Positions 49,740 to 62,189 of a stretch of 64,000 bases of DNA are shown here, piece after piece. The DNA is from Leptasterias polaris (lineage: Eukaryota; Echinodermata; Asteroidea; Forcipulatida; Asteriidae). The notes below the pieces were generated by a model. It had not been told where the DNA came from and ran no database searches. It saw only the letters and a list, made by a program, of their open reading frames with translations. The translations under genes were made by a program, and so were the position numbers. Numbering within the stretch: position 1 is the first letter of the stretch; the number at the start of each line of letters is the position of its first letter. The stretch lies in contig JAZGTN010000037.1 of the NCBI GenBank assembly GCA_037783415.1, forward strand, positions 3,286,001 to 3,350,000. Reading direction: 5' to 3'.

Positions 49740-52210
49740 TACATAATGCATATTTCACCCCTACTTTGTCACCTATCTACTGGACTACGTGTATTGTGGA
49801 CACAGTATTACACTTATATTTGGCAATATTTTAAGGAACTCGACATAAACGTGCACACTTTGCGTCATATTCTTATCATTTCGCAGTGATGGAGGTGACA
49901 GCAATTGCGTTGACATTTTAATTATAAATCCACCATTTTGTCATGTTCCCTATATGCAACAACAGTAATCAACACGGATTCCTTTTATGGTCCAGACTGT
50001 CTTCCCTTCTGGCCTCTGTTTGCATGCATTGATTAGAACTGGGAAAGGGGGTGGGGTTGAAAGGTTGGACAATGACTCTTTAAGTTTAACGCCATAGGAA
50101 AAATAAACTAAGAGACAGTGCAAGGTCATAACTAGAACGACGAGAGGGGGTAGGGCCTATCGGGTTCATTATCAAGATTAACTTCCATCGTCATGCAATA
50201 GTAGCCCATTATTTAACAGAAATTTGATATTTTTTAATTAACTTGTCAAGTTTGCAACCTGTGTGCTTTGTTGATGTCTTTTGAGGCACTTCTATAAAAC
50301 CCCCTCCGACTTTCAACATCAATTTTCATTATTTCGGGCATCAAAATAAAAAACTCCCATCCCTCGCATCGATCAAATTACTAGTAACAAGCAGACATTT
50401 TCATTCAATGTTGACATCCTGGAACCAACAGAACTCTGATTTGGCAAATGGAGACTCGAATTCAACCATGAATGACTTTACAGTCGTCTACCCCACCCCC
50501 AATCCAACTTGTCCAACAAGATGCGTTGTTTAATATAATCTTATTCAGTCAACAGCTTATTGAGACAATAACGCCCGCTCGATGTTATCATAAACGCATC
50601 CACACAGATCAATAAGTCAAGCATAGGCCGACACTAAGCAAATATCAAATAGGAGGCAGTCCGCAGCCGTTTTTGTTTTTTTTTCTTTCAAAATAATCAA
50701 GCGGTAGATTTATTTTGGAAGTTGGAAACACAACACCGTGAAAGCTCGTTTCATATAATGCGTCTTATGTGTAATAATAACTGAATATAAAAACACAGAT
50801 TGACGTCAAACGTCGGTAACAATCTGATCCATTTTGTTCAGGGTTTTCTTCCCATCTATATATATTTCTATGATGTACTGAGACGTGAGACGTGAATTCA
50901 GATTCGGTTGTGTTTGTTGGTATAGAATGGTATAAATCAAAATCGTATGGAATAAATTCCATGTTGCCTCGGCTTTTAGTGGTAATGTTTAAATTGGAAG
51001 TGGACCCCAAAACACGCCATGGCATCTATTTATTGTCCATGTGTGCATATCGCGAACGACAAAACGGTTGTCTCATTCCATTTTGAAGACATTTACCAGA
51101 TATAAAGGACATTTCCGATATCCATTTGGAGGAGTGCTTTTTGGAACTGGCTGCTGACTATGAAAAGTACGAACCTTTATACAAAATGAAAATAAACCAA
51201 TCTAATTAGGTTTGTGTGATGATCTAAAAACAACCTTTAAAAAAGAGACGAGCCAACTTAACAATCATGTTTTGGCCATTTGGGGATATGATGGAATTGA
51301 ATTTAGAACTGAATTTATTTGGTGCGTGGGGAAAAAAGAAAGGGTTGATTAACTGTATGTGCATCAGAGGGTGGTATCTCCTTCAATCTAACTCAACGGG
51401 AAATGATAACGCGAGATTATCTTGCATTCTCGTTCGATTTGTTTGCTTCTGATTTCGTTTCTCTTTTTTTTAAGGAATTCTTTATTTGAATTGGATCAAA
51501 TAGGCCAGGAAAGCGTGTTGACCTTAACAACTTCCTTTGAAAAAAAGGCAAGTATTTGTTATTATGATTTAAGGTTTTTATCCCAAACTTATGATGATGA
51601 TAACGATTTTTGTAACCCACGCCTTTCAGCATGATCAGAAATCGGTGGAAGCAACTATTTTCTACGAAGGCTTATTGTAAGCAGAACACATATTTTGTCA
51701 GGACTGAGAAGTCTCCCAAATTCCGAAAATGCTCCGCGGCAGTAGAATAAATAGCAAGACAAATTCTCAAAAGAACATAATCTACCCAGCAAGTAGATAT
51801 ACACATGGTGTTACCGCAAACCAAATTAACGATGATATACCTCACAAGGCTTATTGGCTTATTGTGCTTTTTAAAACGAAAACATTATGTCATTATATTT
51901 TGTATTTTAAAAAAGAGGTTAGAATCTTTCTTCTCGTTTGCTTTCAAGAGACTGTTTTCAACAATGAGTTCAACACCATGCGACAAACAAGTTATCTATG
52001 CTTTCAGAAAGTGCATATAAGTTTGTCTTCGGCAGATGCACAATCAACAAAGAACTATCCCAATGGCAGACTTTGGGGACGCTAGTGCGCATGCTCAGAG
52101 CTACGAAATTTGTAGCGTTCCCAAGTCTAATATTGGCTCTGAATTTCTGATCTTTGAATAATTATTTGTGTTAGTCAATACGTCATACGCACGCTCACCC
52201 TAGTTACCAA
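49740..52210. other. Intergenic stretch without recognised features
   Basis: CRE at 50801-50808. Frames at 51729-52085 and elsewhere lack any domain. Confidence 0.4.
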
Positions 52211-52218
52211 GCTCGTGT

Positions 52219-52241
52219 TTTGTTGTTGTTGTTGTTGTTGT

Positions 52242-52329
<88 letters not shown>

Positions 52330-52330
52330 G
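52219..52330 (+). repeat. (TTG)n-(CTG)n trinucleotide array
   Basis: Mirror in composition to 47052-47190: CTG units in the middle of TTG units. Poly-Leu and poly-Thr frames are artefacts. Confidence 0.97.
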
Positions 52331-52339
52331 ATGTTTGTT

Positions 52340-53230
52340 TGTGTGCTTGTTTGTTTTTGTTTGTTTGATTTTTTAATGCTGCTACTTTTTTACTGCTACT
52401 TCCGGCTTTACGTGCTGGCATACTTGTGTGCATGTCATTTTATATAAATTCACAATTTCAAATTCACAGTTACACTTTAATGCGCCTAAAGAAATTAGTG
52501 CGGAGTGGACGTTGTTAACAGTACAATAACGTCACATTTTCCAACAGAGTAGAGGTCAAGGCCACGTAGTGTCATTTTGTAATGTTTTCCTTCATTTTAT
52601 CGAATATGCAATGCACTTGAACTTTTGCAAATAGTTACTCCATGCACTATAAATGTGCGCAATGTGCCACCACAGGCACTGAATGAAGCAAAGAAAAGGC
52701 GCCTAACGCACCGTAACGTATTTTACGAGTGAGCAAGGAATTTGTTGCTTGTGCGCGTGTTTACTGCCGAACATCACAAGACTAAGCGTTCCTCGCTTGT
52801 TACACAACGAGCACTGAATGAAGACCGTAAGCAAAGAATTCCACAGTGAGCAACAAATTAAAAAAATTGTTTTTATTCTTGGGTAAATGACTTGGGTAGT
52901 GACGTCACAGCTCATTCTAGAAGCTCGCTCAAGTTAAAAGTAAATTTTGGGGTTAGCAAAATGCTTTTGCATATCAGTAACGCAATATTGTAGAATTGAT
53001 CACAATGTTTGAAGCAGACTTTTGCAAACGGAAATGAAATTGAGCTTGAAGCCATTTTTCCCGCCAGATTCTTGCTTTGATATATTTTCTGTGACGATTG
53101 CCGCCGCAAATTTGGTGTGAATGACATGAATGCGAGCGTGTGACATTGTGAACAGATCAGACGTGTGTGCAGCTACGCATACAAGCGGGTCTGTCACAGG
53201 CTCAATAATCACTACTGAACGCGGCGCCAC
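52340..53230. other. Intergenic stretch without recognised features
   Basis: CRE at 52900-52907; no supported frame. Confidence 0.4.
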
Positions 53231-53234
53231 TGTC

Positions 53235-53715
53235 GGTTTCCGGGCTAGTTAAGGTTATCGGTTTAGGGTGAGGGTTATCAGGTTAGGGTTACAATAGAGT
53301 TAGAGTTACAGGGTTGGGTTTATCGTGTTAGGGTTTAGGGCAAAGGCACTTAGTGTTTGGGTAGGGTTGTGCGATAATAAGGGTACTAGGGAAGAGTGAC
53401 GATAGAGTGGTGGGTTTTGGTGTGTGTGGTGATGGTTTTAGTCAGTGCTGGGTAATGGTTGTGCGTTAAGGTTTTTGTTGAATTATAGGTTTGGTTTGGT
53501 TTAGGGTTAGAGTAATAATTTATGGTATAGGGTTCTGTTTAAGTCACTTGGTGTTGGATCAGAAGATTAAATTAGGAATGGGTTAAGTTAATTAATGGTT
53601 TGGTTTGTATGGTTAGCTTTGGTTAGGTTGGGTTAAGTTAGGTTATGTTGTGTAAGGTTAGGATAGGAACGTTAGGATTAGTTAGGTTGGGGTAGGTCAG
53701 GTTAGATTTTAGGTT
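53235..53715 (+). repeat. Degenerate telomere-like (TTAGGG-related) tract
   Basis: GGTTAGGGTTA, TTTAGGGTGAGGG, GTTAGGGTTTAGGG and many GGTTAGGTT words fill about 480 bp, with G on the plus strand throughout. Exact TTAGGG occurs several times but never in a clean run. Confidence 0.75.
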
Positions 53716-53719
53716 GTCA

Positions 53720-55785
53720 AATATTTTGGAAAATGTACTGGTAAGTGCTAAACTAAATCTTACCAGGGAAGCAGTCACAAAAAGTCCACACTACTTGATA
53801 TTTTGGCTGGTAGCCTGTTTCTGCTGACATACGTTTGCGGTTATAGACGCGTTATATAAACGCGTGACCAATGAGACCAGGAACACATGCAGGGTTCATA
53901 TTTTGTAATTACGTCTGCGATACGTCTATCATCACCACCCTCGTGGTGGCTTTATATTATAACAACGACCTTTTCGCAAATTTTCATTATTTCAAAATGA
54001 ATGCAATCGTGACTGTATTTTATCATGCCACGTTGGAGTCTTCCAGTCTTGCACTTTTCTTATAATACTATTTTTGTATTCTCTCCAGAAGTGACTAATG
54101 CTACATTCGTTTACTCGCACTGTTGAACTCATTTCATGTGGCTATTAAATTAATTAAGTTTTTACGTGGCGAAGCAGGTTGTCATTTCATCATGTTATGC
54201 AGCACATGTTGTGGCCACCCTGCTGTGTACCGCATTCAAAAAAACGAGGCCGGAGAGAATTATGCAGTCTGGTTCCTTGTTGCGAGTGGTAGTCAGTATG
54301 GATTAACACGCAGCCAGCTCAATAAACAATTGGCAACAGACATGGGAAGAAATACATGTGGTAATGTAATTTTTCCCAATGAAAAATAACAAAATTGAAC
54401 TATTATAGTATGGCTCACATTACAGTCCTTCAGTGTTCGACACTACATTGCTAAAAAATATGCTAGAACAAGCTACGGTGGTAGGAGCAAAATCTTCTGA
54501 ATGTGTAATTTGAGAAATAATATGGCAGACCCCACTCCCACAGAATATTAATAACGTGCCTCACTTTAAAAGTTCTTTGAAATAGATTTGAAGTAGGACT
54601 TGGTTTAATACTTTGGTTGGTGTGTTCTATTTTAATAAATAACTAATTTTGGTTCGTGGCTATTTCTTATTTTTAATAAAACCCCAAATAATGCGGCAGT
54701 ACTTGTGCCTAAAAAATCTAAATGAGGGAAGTAAGGAAATACCCAACTTGCTTGAAATGTTGACTAGTCGGTGAAGAGCCTCGTTACTGTGTTGCCCTCA
54801 TTAGCTGTATACTACTGCCAAACAGGACGCCACGGTAACAATGAGTCTGCGAAAAACTAGTGAGGGAAACTGTACATAATTACGTTGTCTTTCACTGGCT
54901 GGCTGGTACATCAAATAGAGAACTGCTGGTGAGCGTAGCACGAGAGAAGCGAGAGCGACTTGATGTGCAACCAGTCTGTATTATGCAAGGGTAAAACGCA
55001 CCTGGCGTTACGTAATGAGATGAAATGCAAGAGTGCCACCTGAGCAAATTTAATGGAACAAAAGGGACGAAAAGGATTGTTCCGATACAATTTTAATAAA
55101 ACATAAAACTTAATATTGTTATGAGTTTGTCATGGGTTAATTTAATTTATTCCCCAAATTGTGTGTTATCCTATATCGCTTGGTGGCGCGCTTTATTCGT
55201 GACGTATAGACCTAGGCGCCGAATGACAATGCACACGAAGTGACGAGGCACATTCCTGACCATGTAAAAACAAACTCCAATTTATAGGACTTTTAACCCT
55301 CGGGAAAGCATGTGTACTGCAGCTGTCTCAACAAAAACACTAATTAGTGCCACCTCTCTCAATTGTTTTAAATTTACCCCCATCCTTTCAGATAAGCTCA
55401 TTCCATTGCATTTCACATACCAGTTCAAAGGATCAACTTAGAAAACGCAAATTGTTTTCAGCCACAATACCCAAGGTTTTCCCTATGTAATCTGTCAAAA
55501 CTAATTTTGTGCAGCTAGCCCAGTACAAAATTTCATGGTAATTAGTTTGACAATTTATTTAAATTTAAATATACCGTAAACCTGAATATTGAAATACTCC
55601 ACAAGGACATTAGGAATGTTGTCAAACAGTTGCAAGTCTAATAAAAGTCAACTTCTCAAATTGTTTGTATATATTTTTTAACTCACTCTTACTGCAGCTA
55701 AATAACACATGCTTCGTCCTTAGGATTCTGATTGAACCCTTCCCTGGAGATTTAAAAATGACGGGGGAAAAAATAAATAAAATAT
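53720..55785. other. Intergenic stretch without recognised features
   Basis: The frame at 54123-54389 (88 codons) has several Cys and His but no motif I can name. No repeat identified. Confidence 0.4.
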
Positions 55786-55791
55786 CCTTAA

Positions 55792-56159
55792 AGGCACTGA
55801 ACACGTTTGGTAATTGTCAAAGACCAGTATTCTCACTTGGTGTATCCCAACATATGCATAAAATAACAAGCCTGTGAAAATTTGGACTCAATTGGTCATT
55901 GAAGTTGCAAGAAAATGATGAAAGAAAAAACACCCTTGTTGCTCAAATTAGTGTGCTTTCAGATAGGAATAAAAGGCTTCTGGCCAGAAGTCTTTTATTA
56001 TTTGAGTGAGAATTTACCTTATTCTCAAAAACTACGTTACTTCAGAAGGAGTCGTTTCTCACAATGTTTTATACTATCAACAGCTCTCCGTTGCTCGTTA
56101 CCAAGTAAGTTTTTATGCTAATATATATTTTGAGTAATTACCAAACGTGTACAGTGCCT
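55792..56159 (+). mobile_element. TTAA-family element (family B), best-preserved copy
   Basis: TTAA at 55788-55791 and 56160-56163. The ends AGGCACTGAACACGTTTGG and (inverted) AGGCACTGTACACGTTTGG agree at all but one base. 368 bp, with no coding capacity. Confidence 0.85.
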
Positions 56160-56203
56160 TTAAGATTATAAACATTGTGGCTTCACCCCACTGTAGTCAA
56201 CCC

Positions 56204-56428
56204 GACACCTCACCATAGATAGGTTGCAGTATGACGTAAGTCGGCCATCTTTACGTGCAATTTGGAACACACAGTCATGCGTTACGCGTGAGAACGGCGT
56301 GCAGCACGCGCACATGATTGGTTAGTGAATGACGCGGCTGCGTTAATAATTTGAGCATTTGACGCGCCTGCAAGCCAAAATGCGATTTGCCCGTAAAGAT
56401 GGCGTCTACTGGGAACTATCTATAGGCT
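56204..56428. mobile_element. Inverted-repeat MITE with CRE-like and CCAAT sites
   Basis: The left has GGCCATCTTTACGTGC, the right GCCCGTAAAGATGGCG, with ATAGATAG-type termini. It carries TGACGTAA and ATTGG, plus GCACGCGCACATGATTGG. Confidence 0.6.
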
Positions 56429-57427
56429 AGAGACATTCTTCTTCAATAGTCCAACCCGCTACATGGCCAAACTATAGAGCAACCGTGGTCTTGTCTAACC
56501 TTGTTGCTCAATGGTCTAACTAACAAACAACGAAGACAATTTGTTAAGTGCTAATAAATCTGTCCACTCTACCTGAACTCAGTTTTTCCACCAAAGGGGT
56601 AATGTATACCCGTGTACAACAGTACCGAGTGTTATTTTAACCCATGCCACCCCACAGGCTACTCATCAATGTCATCAGTACTAAAGATTTTCGGGATACA
56701 CGCGATCGAGCAGGCCTGTGATTTTGGTTCTTGGCACCGAATTTCAATATGATTACATTTTTCTTGTCTTATCTTGGAGTGAAATGTAGCCATGAGACAC
56801 TGTAAGCTGTCAGCTCCCTTCACGAGAATAGCGGAAATGATAAATGGCTTGTCTAGTTTTATGATCTGTAGTTTCATTGCTTTGTGTACAATGATGAGTT
56901 GTGGGTAAATCACTGTATGAGAACTCATCTACACGAATCAAATGCATCACTTCTTTTCTTAAAGCTCCGTGGTGATAATTTCCCCTCCAACAACAAATAT
57001 ATCGAATTTCAGTGACGGGTGCTGCGAAATGTAAAGGGTCTGTTTTAACATATGTGTGGTTTTTTTTTATTTCATTTTAATAGAGCAATAATTCTGGATG
57101 AGTAGGGTATAATTACTTTGAATGTAGAGTTAGAATTGAAAGTATAATTACATGCTCGTTTGAGGGCTGTATTTCCACATTGACCATCGTATGTTATAAT
57201 TTTAATTTATCATAATTTAATTTACCAGCTGGAATTTTAAAGAAGGTATGGTGGCCCCGAGGGGACACCACATATCACACTAGTCTTCCGCAATATTTGC
57301 GATTGATATCCTTTATTTTTGTTTTTAAAATGTGCGTAGATATTATCGTCCTCGTATGTCCCTTCAGGGCCATTATAGTAATGCAGGTACTGAGGCAAAT
57401 AAGTAAAGGTCTTTGAGCGGCGTGTTT

Positions 57428-57463
57428 TTTCTACTTCTTCTTCTTTCTTCTTCTTCTTCTTTT
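57428..57463 (+). repeat. (CTT)n microsatellite
   Basis: Imperfect TTC repeat; the Lys/Glu frame on the minus strand reflects it. Confidence 0.9.
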
Positions 57464-57843
57464 TCTTTGTCACTTATGAACATCCTGAGGCAAAATTAAC
57501 ACAGTTTTCGCAACCTGTTGGGGCCAAACCAATTTCTGCTCTAGTCTGACCCGCATCAATTACTGGCGAAGTGACCCTTGCAAATTATTACAACCGAGAA
57601 TGATACAAAGTCAATTTGCTAAAGACTAGAACACAAACAAACAAACACAAATATTTTACCACATTCCCGCAAAAAACTTTCACCCGAACCCAAACCTTGC
57701 TCAGAGGGTTCTCTTTTGATTTAGACTGTTTGCAACTTAACATTCGTCAATTAGAAATAACATCACCACTAAACGCCCTGACATGATTCCTAATGCTGTT
57801 GTTTTTATTGTTGATTATAATTTAAAATGCCTGGGAAAGTTAA

Positions 57844-58195
57844 AGGGTGTGTACAACAGTGGTAAGATTGAAAATATAAATGTTCACAGATGTGAGCATA
57901 AATTACAAGGTATAAAGAAATTGATGGTCATGGTGGAAAACTTTCCTTGAAATTGTTTTGCTTGAAACGCTATAATTTTTAGAAAATTACTGAAACAATG
58001 GTCTTTATCACGCGTGATAAAATCCGGGGTTTGAAAGCAGTTATTATTATGATGTTTGTCACTGTTTTCTTATGACTCCGAAGACCGATTTAGCTTGAAC
58101 TTTCACAGGTTTGTTATTTCATGATAATATTATGTTGGGTCTTATTAAGTATAGATACTGGCCTTTGACAATTACCAATGTTGAACACACATGAT
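57844..58195 (+). mobile_element. TTAA-family element (family B)
   Basis: TTAA at 57840-57843 and 58196-58199. It begins AGGGTGTGTACAACAGTGG and contains the family blocks in reverse order to 43195-43536 (TTTAGCTTGAACTTTCACAG, TTTGTTATTTCATG, GCCTTTGACAATTACCAATG). Confidence 0.75.
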
Positions 58196-58571
58196 TTAAT
58201 AGAACTTAAATCTAGGTTTTGTTTCGGAGATTTAGAGAGTATGTTAACATGGGAAACATTCAAAGTCAATTTGGCACATACACTGACCTTTCCTTGGACC
58301 TATTTGGTTGACTTGGAAGTGGGTCAAATCCTGCGTCCGATTGCGTCCTCTGCGGGCATTTTGGTACCAGGCCGCTTGCGGCTGCTGTGGCTTGAAAACG
58401 CATCTCATAATTGGCAATTTCTTCTTATTGCCACGATACTAATCATTCTTTCACCTACCCCAGACTGAAATACTGTCACCTCCGGGAAGGTTAGATGTCA
58501 AATGATTGCTTTTCAAATCCTTGGACCAGATAATCAGTTATGAAACCCTACTTATACGCTGTTTAATTTTA

Positions 58572-58775
58572 GAGGGGCACATTGCCTTCGGATCGGGCGC
58601 TTTGGGCTACCAAAAAAGCATTTATAAAGAAATGAATATGGTTGGGAAGATGTTTTCAAAGTAGATTATAATGGTTCACACAAATATCCCTCGAAATTGT
58701 GTGGTTTTCCTTTTACTTCGTGAACGAACACGGTCTGCCATTTATAGAACCAAACTTTTTACTCCACAAAAAAGA
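58572..58775 (+). mobile_element. Short dispersed element, AGGGACACG family, copy 2
   Basis: GAGGGGCACATTGCCTTCGG, AATATGGTTGGGAAGATG, CTCGAAATTGTGTGG and CTTCGTGAACGAACACGG align with 4581-4770. Confidence 0.6.
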
Positions 58776-58779
58776 CTTT

Positions 58780-60925
58780 GACTGAAATCACATCGATGTT
58801 TAAAAAAATAGCAAATTTCAGTCTTGTGAAAACTATTCTTGTTAAATAATAACCAAGGACCATTGTTAGTTTTCAAAGAGAACCAGACTTCCAAAAAATA
58901 GCAACCATGTTAAAATTACTTCGATATGTAGTGTGAAACGATTGCAGTAGTCGTTTCACGTTACTTTCAGTAAAGATCGCCTTGGTGAGATAATCACGTA
59001 AATACCGTAATTGCGGCAGGTTCACATCAGTAAGTTGACTTGGCGAGATAAACTGATCTCGTTACAAGGAATGGCACTCCCGGAGCTCCGTAGAGAAGAG
59101 CCGGTTTGTTTACTCGACGTTTCGACCAGTCTGCTCTGATCGTTCTCTGGAGAACAGATATACCACCCTTTTGTGGTATGCTTCTTGAAAGTCCATAATA
59201 ATAATGAATCTGACTTTCCAATAAAAAAATTAATAGGCTAAATAAAAATGGATGCACTTGAGGACATTGCATCTGTTAAATTATGGTTCTGGCATTGGTG
59301 CCCAATAAATAAAAAAATTAAAAATTCAAGATTTTCAGAGAAGGAAATCTTTTCAAAATAGAAAATTCCGGGCACTTCATCCCAGGACATTTTTCTTTAT
59401 TCAAAGATGTACTCAAAGCTCAAGTGATGTACCACCCTGTATGATGACGTGTTACATGAAAGGTACGTTTAGATGTTTGCAGATTCTTTGGTAGAGTAAT
59501 GATGTGCCTGTCTTTGTGGAACGAATGTAATATTTCACAAAGCAGAGATGTATAGCCTCTCTTTGCGATATGTTTCTTTATAATTATAGGATTAGAGAAT
59601 TAGAATGACGGAATGCAGGACTGCTCTTCTAAAAGCTAATAATAATCCGGCCCTTTTTGGTGCATAGCTTGAAAACTTGGAGGTCCCATACTCTGCATGA
59701 TTTAAGCCGCAAATGTTTTGTATTTTGTATTAGTGGAAACTCAATTTGAATCTTTTTCATTGGATGAACGCAATAGTTAATTACTTATCCGATGTTTCGG
59801 TAGTAAATTGCCCGACTTCGGTTCGAGGTTTTAAAAAAACACCCGTCCGCTGCTAGTTTTGACATCAACCTTAATTCAACAAATAGGCCTAGTTAAAAGG
59901 AAAAATTCTACCGGAAAGTACCCATGACCTATTTCCATTGATTGGTCATAATGTGACGTCATTGTGACGTATTCTTGCCTTTTTAAAAGCAAATTTAGTT
60001 GGCAAAATTTCAATAAACGCATGGGAAAGGCAAGTCAACATGCCGTAGTTAGGTCTCACAAATAGACATAGAATAAGACGAGGAGAAAAACCGAAGACTT
60101 GAAATTAGTCGAAGAGCGCACGTCTCTGTAAATTGATATTTAGTCAAAAGTCAAGCGTTGTTTGAGCTCAATATTTGATCCAAAATTGGGCCGGTTCGGG
60201 AAATGTACTGACTTTCTTTAAATACATACAGTATAACATACGTTTTCTGAGGCTTTAACATGTGCAGTGGAAAGCTATAACAATCCCACATAGTCGTATT
60301 TACTGGCCGTAGCAGCCAAAACAGGCGCTAACATCACACTAAAGATGGTACTAGAATTACCAATTCATTAGTTGAGAGTCGCAGAGACCTTTATCTGATC
60401 CTTCAATCTATCCGGTTACAGCTTCGTTCTTGCTCTTGCAACAAAAGCAACCGAAGGAAAAAAAAGAGAAGAGAAATGGAGAAATGGAGTAAGAAGGAAA
60501 GGGGGAAAAGTGCGATTTCTTTGTGCGCAGTGTGTGTGTATTGCACAGGGTTGAAGCTATGTGCTGGTGAGAGAGCGCGCGGGAATGAGGGAGTGTGGAA
60601 TTCATAAGCTTCTATCGGGTCCATTTCCTGTCCGACTATTCACCACGGCATTCAAGACGATGCAATGGGGGCAGCGCGGCCCGGAGGCGGGCTGGAATGC
60701 TTTCAAAACTTGCCAACGAAAGTGGGATTGCATTCCCCAAATGATGGGGGATATGGGACTAGTTTGTAAGATTTTTATTGAGCGCTGCAGGGGCTGAGTA
60801 GAATAACAAGATTGTACATTCTCTTGTTCTTGAGTGTAAGGCAACTTATTCACCACACTGTTCAATTAAATATTGTCTTTCATTACAACTAGGATGACAC
60901 TGTTGTTTTGTACAACCGTGTCATT
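58780..60925. other. Intergenic stretch, little recognised
   Basis: 59090-59160 carries GACGTTTCGACCAGTCTG and TCTCTGGAGAAC, reminiscent of words in Penelope-like elements, but too short to assign. CRE plus ATTGG at 59941-59961. The frames near 60403-60865 overlap on both strands and have no domain. Confidence 0.35.
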
Positions 60926-60930
60926 AAATA

Positions 60931-61099
60931 GACCTTATGCATTGACGTCACCAAGCCGCCATCTTAGAGGTAAACTGATGATGAAACAATGGAAACGCGC
61001 TGATTTGTACGCGCGGCGCACAAGACTGGCCAATGAGCATCTTCCTTTTGACCTCTAGGTGAGGGCGCCCTACTCAAATGACGTCATATGCATAAGGTC
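60931..61099 (-). mobile_element. CRE/CCAAT MITE (family C), intact
   Basis: 169 bp, TA at both edges, inverse orientation of 44176-44344 with a single mismatch (within the CCATTGT-TCATC stretch). CREs at 60943-60950 and 61079-61086. Confidence 0.9.
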
Positions 61100-61165
61100 T
61101 ATTGTAAAGAGGTGTGGGGGGACTAACGGCAGTATATTTCTGTTTTGATATGGAATTCTATATCT

Positions 61166-61326
61166 GCCATCGTGCGTCGCCCGTCGTGCGTCGCCCGTTG
61201 CGCGTCGCCCGTCGTATAACGTGCGCCGTGAGTCGTGCGTCGTATGTCGCCCGTCGTGCGTCGCCCGTCGTGTGTAGCCCGTCGCGCGTTGCCCATCGCC
61301 CGTCGCCCATCGTGCGTCGCCCGTCA
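61166..61326 (+). repeat. GC-rich ~10-11-bp tandem repeat
   Basis: Units of CGTGCGTCGCCCGT, with variants CGCGTCGCCCGT and CGTATGTCGCCCGT, stand out against the AT-rich surroundings by GC and CpG content. Confidence 0.9.
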
Positions 61327-61440
61327 AGCTAAAGCTTCATAGTTAAAACAATAAGTCAATAAATAATTAGATAAATTTATGTGACGAAGCGTCGGCAACC
61401 TCATTTTTTATATTTAAACGTAAATGTACGTAGAATCTGC

Positions 61441-61850
61441 ACTACAAACAACCAGGTGAAGAAACTGACCTCCACAACAGCGAACCAGAGCAACATGTAC
61501 ACTACAAACAACCAGGTGAAGAAACTGACCTCCACAACAGCGAACCAGAACAACATGTACACTACAAACAACCAGGTGAAGAAACTGACCTCCACAACAG
61601 CGAACCAGAACAACATGTACACTACAAACAACCAGGTGAAGAAACTGACCTCCACAACAGCGAACCAGAGCAACATGTACACTACAAACAACCAGGTGAA
61701 GAAACTGACCTCCACAACAGCGAACCAGAACAACATGTACACTACAAACAACCAGGTGAAGAAACTGACCTCCACAACAGCGAACCAGAACAACATGTAC
61801 ACTACAAACAACCAGGTGAAGAAACTGACCTCCACAACAGCGAACCAGAA
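61441..61850 (+). repeat. 60-bp minisatellite, ~7 near-identical units
   Basis: Six full units and a 50-bp seventh, each ACTACAAACAACCAGGTGAA, GAAACTGACCTCCACAACAG, CGAACCAGARCAACATGTAC. The only variable base follows G,A,A,G,A,A,A, suggesting a 180-bp trimer was copied. Because 60 is divisible by three, both strands stay open (61381-61929 and 61401-61922), but I see no sign of a real gene. Confidence 0.97.
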
Positions 61851-62064
61851 CACTGCCAAAACTGGGGTGTTACAATTGACACCATGGGTGTTGTTACATA
61901 TAGATACCCAAGAGAGAATCAAAAATTAACACCGTAGGGTGTTAAAATAACACCAATGTAATTGTTTCGTCAGAAATTAGAGTTATTTTAACACCCTGTG
62001 GTGTAAACGTTTATATGTGACAGTACCTATGGTGTCAATTTTTTACCCCGGTTTTTGCAATGCA
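61851..62064. mobile_element. Family A element, copy 4, abutting the 60-bp minisatellite
   Basis: Left CACTGCCAAAACTGGGGTG, centre GGTGTTAAAATAACACC, right CCGGTTTTTGCAATG. It starts at the base where the last minisatellite unit is cut off. Confidence 0.8.
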
Positions 62065-62083
62065 GACATGCACAGGTCGTGTC

Positions 62084-62180
62084 CAAATTAACGGCTTCGG
62101 TGGCTAATGGCTGGATCGATAAAAAAAAACACTTCTTCAAAGTTGTCTCTGTAGCTAACGACCAAAGCCGTAGTCGCAGT
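62084..62180. mobile_element. Small palindromic element with GGCTTCGGTGGCTA arms
   Basis: AACGGCTTCGGTGGCTAATGG and, facing it, TAGCTAACGACCAAAGCCG. Related to 33073-33150. Confidence 0.5.
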
Positions 62181-62189
62181 TGCTTTTTG

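Noticed and set aside
54123..54389. 88-codon frame with Cys and His residues as a small zinc protein
   Set aside because: No recognisable zinc-finger spacing, no splice or start context; left as unassigned.
59090..59160. Hammerhead ribozyme suggested by GAAACGTC on the minus strand
   Set aside because: The CUGANGA core strand is absent at the required position.
61381..61929. 182- and 173-codon frames across the 60-bp minisatellite, one hydrophobic
   Set aside because: They follow from a repeat length divisible by three; there is no start or splice context, and both strands are open equally.
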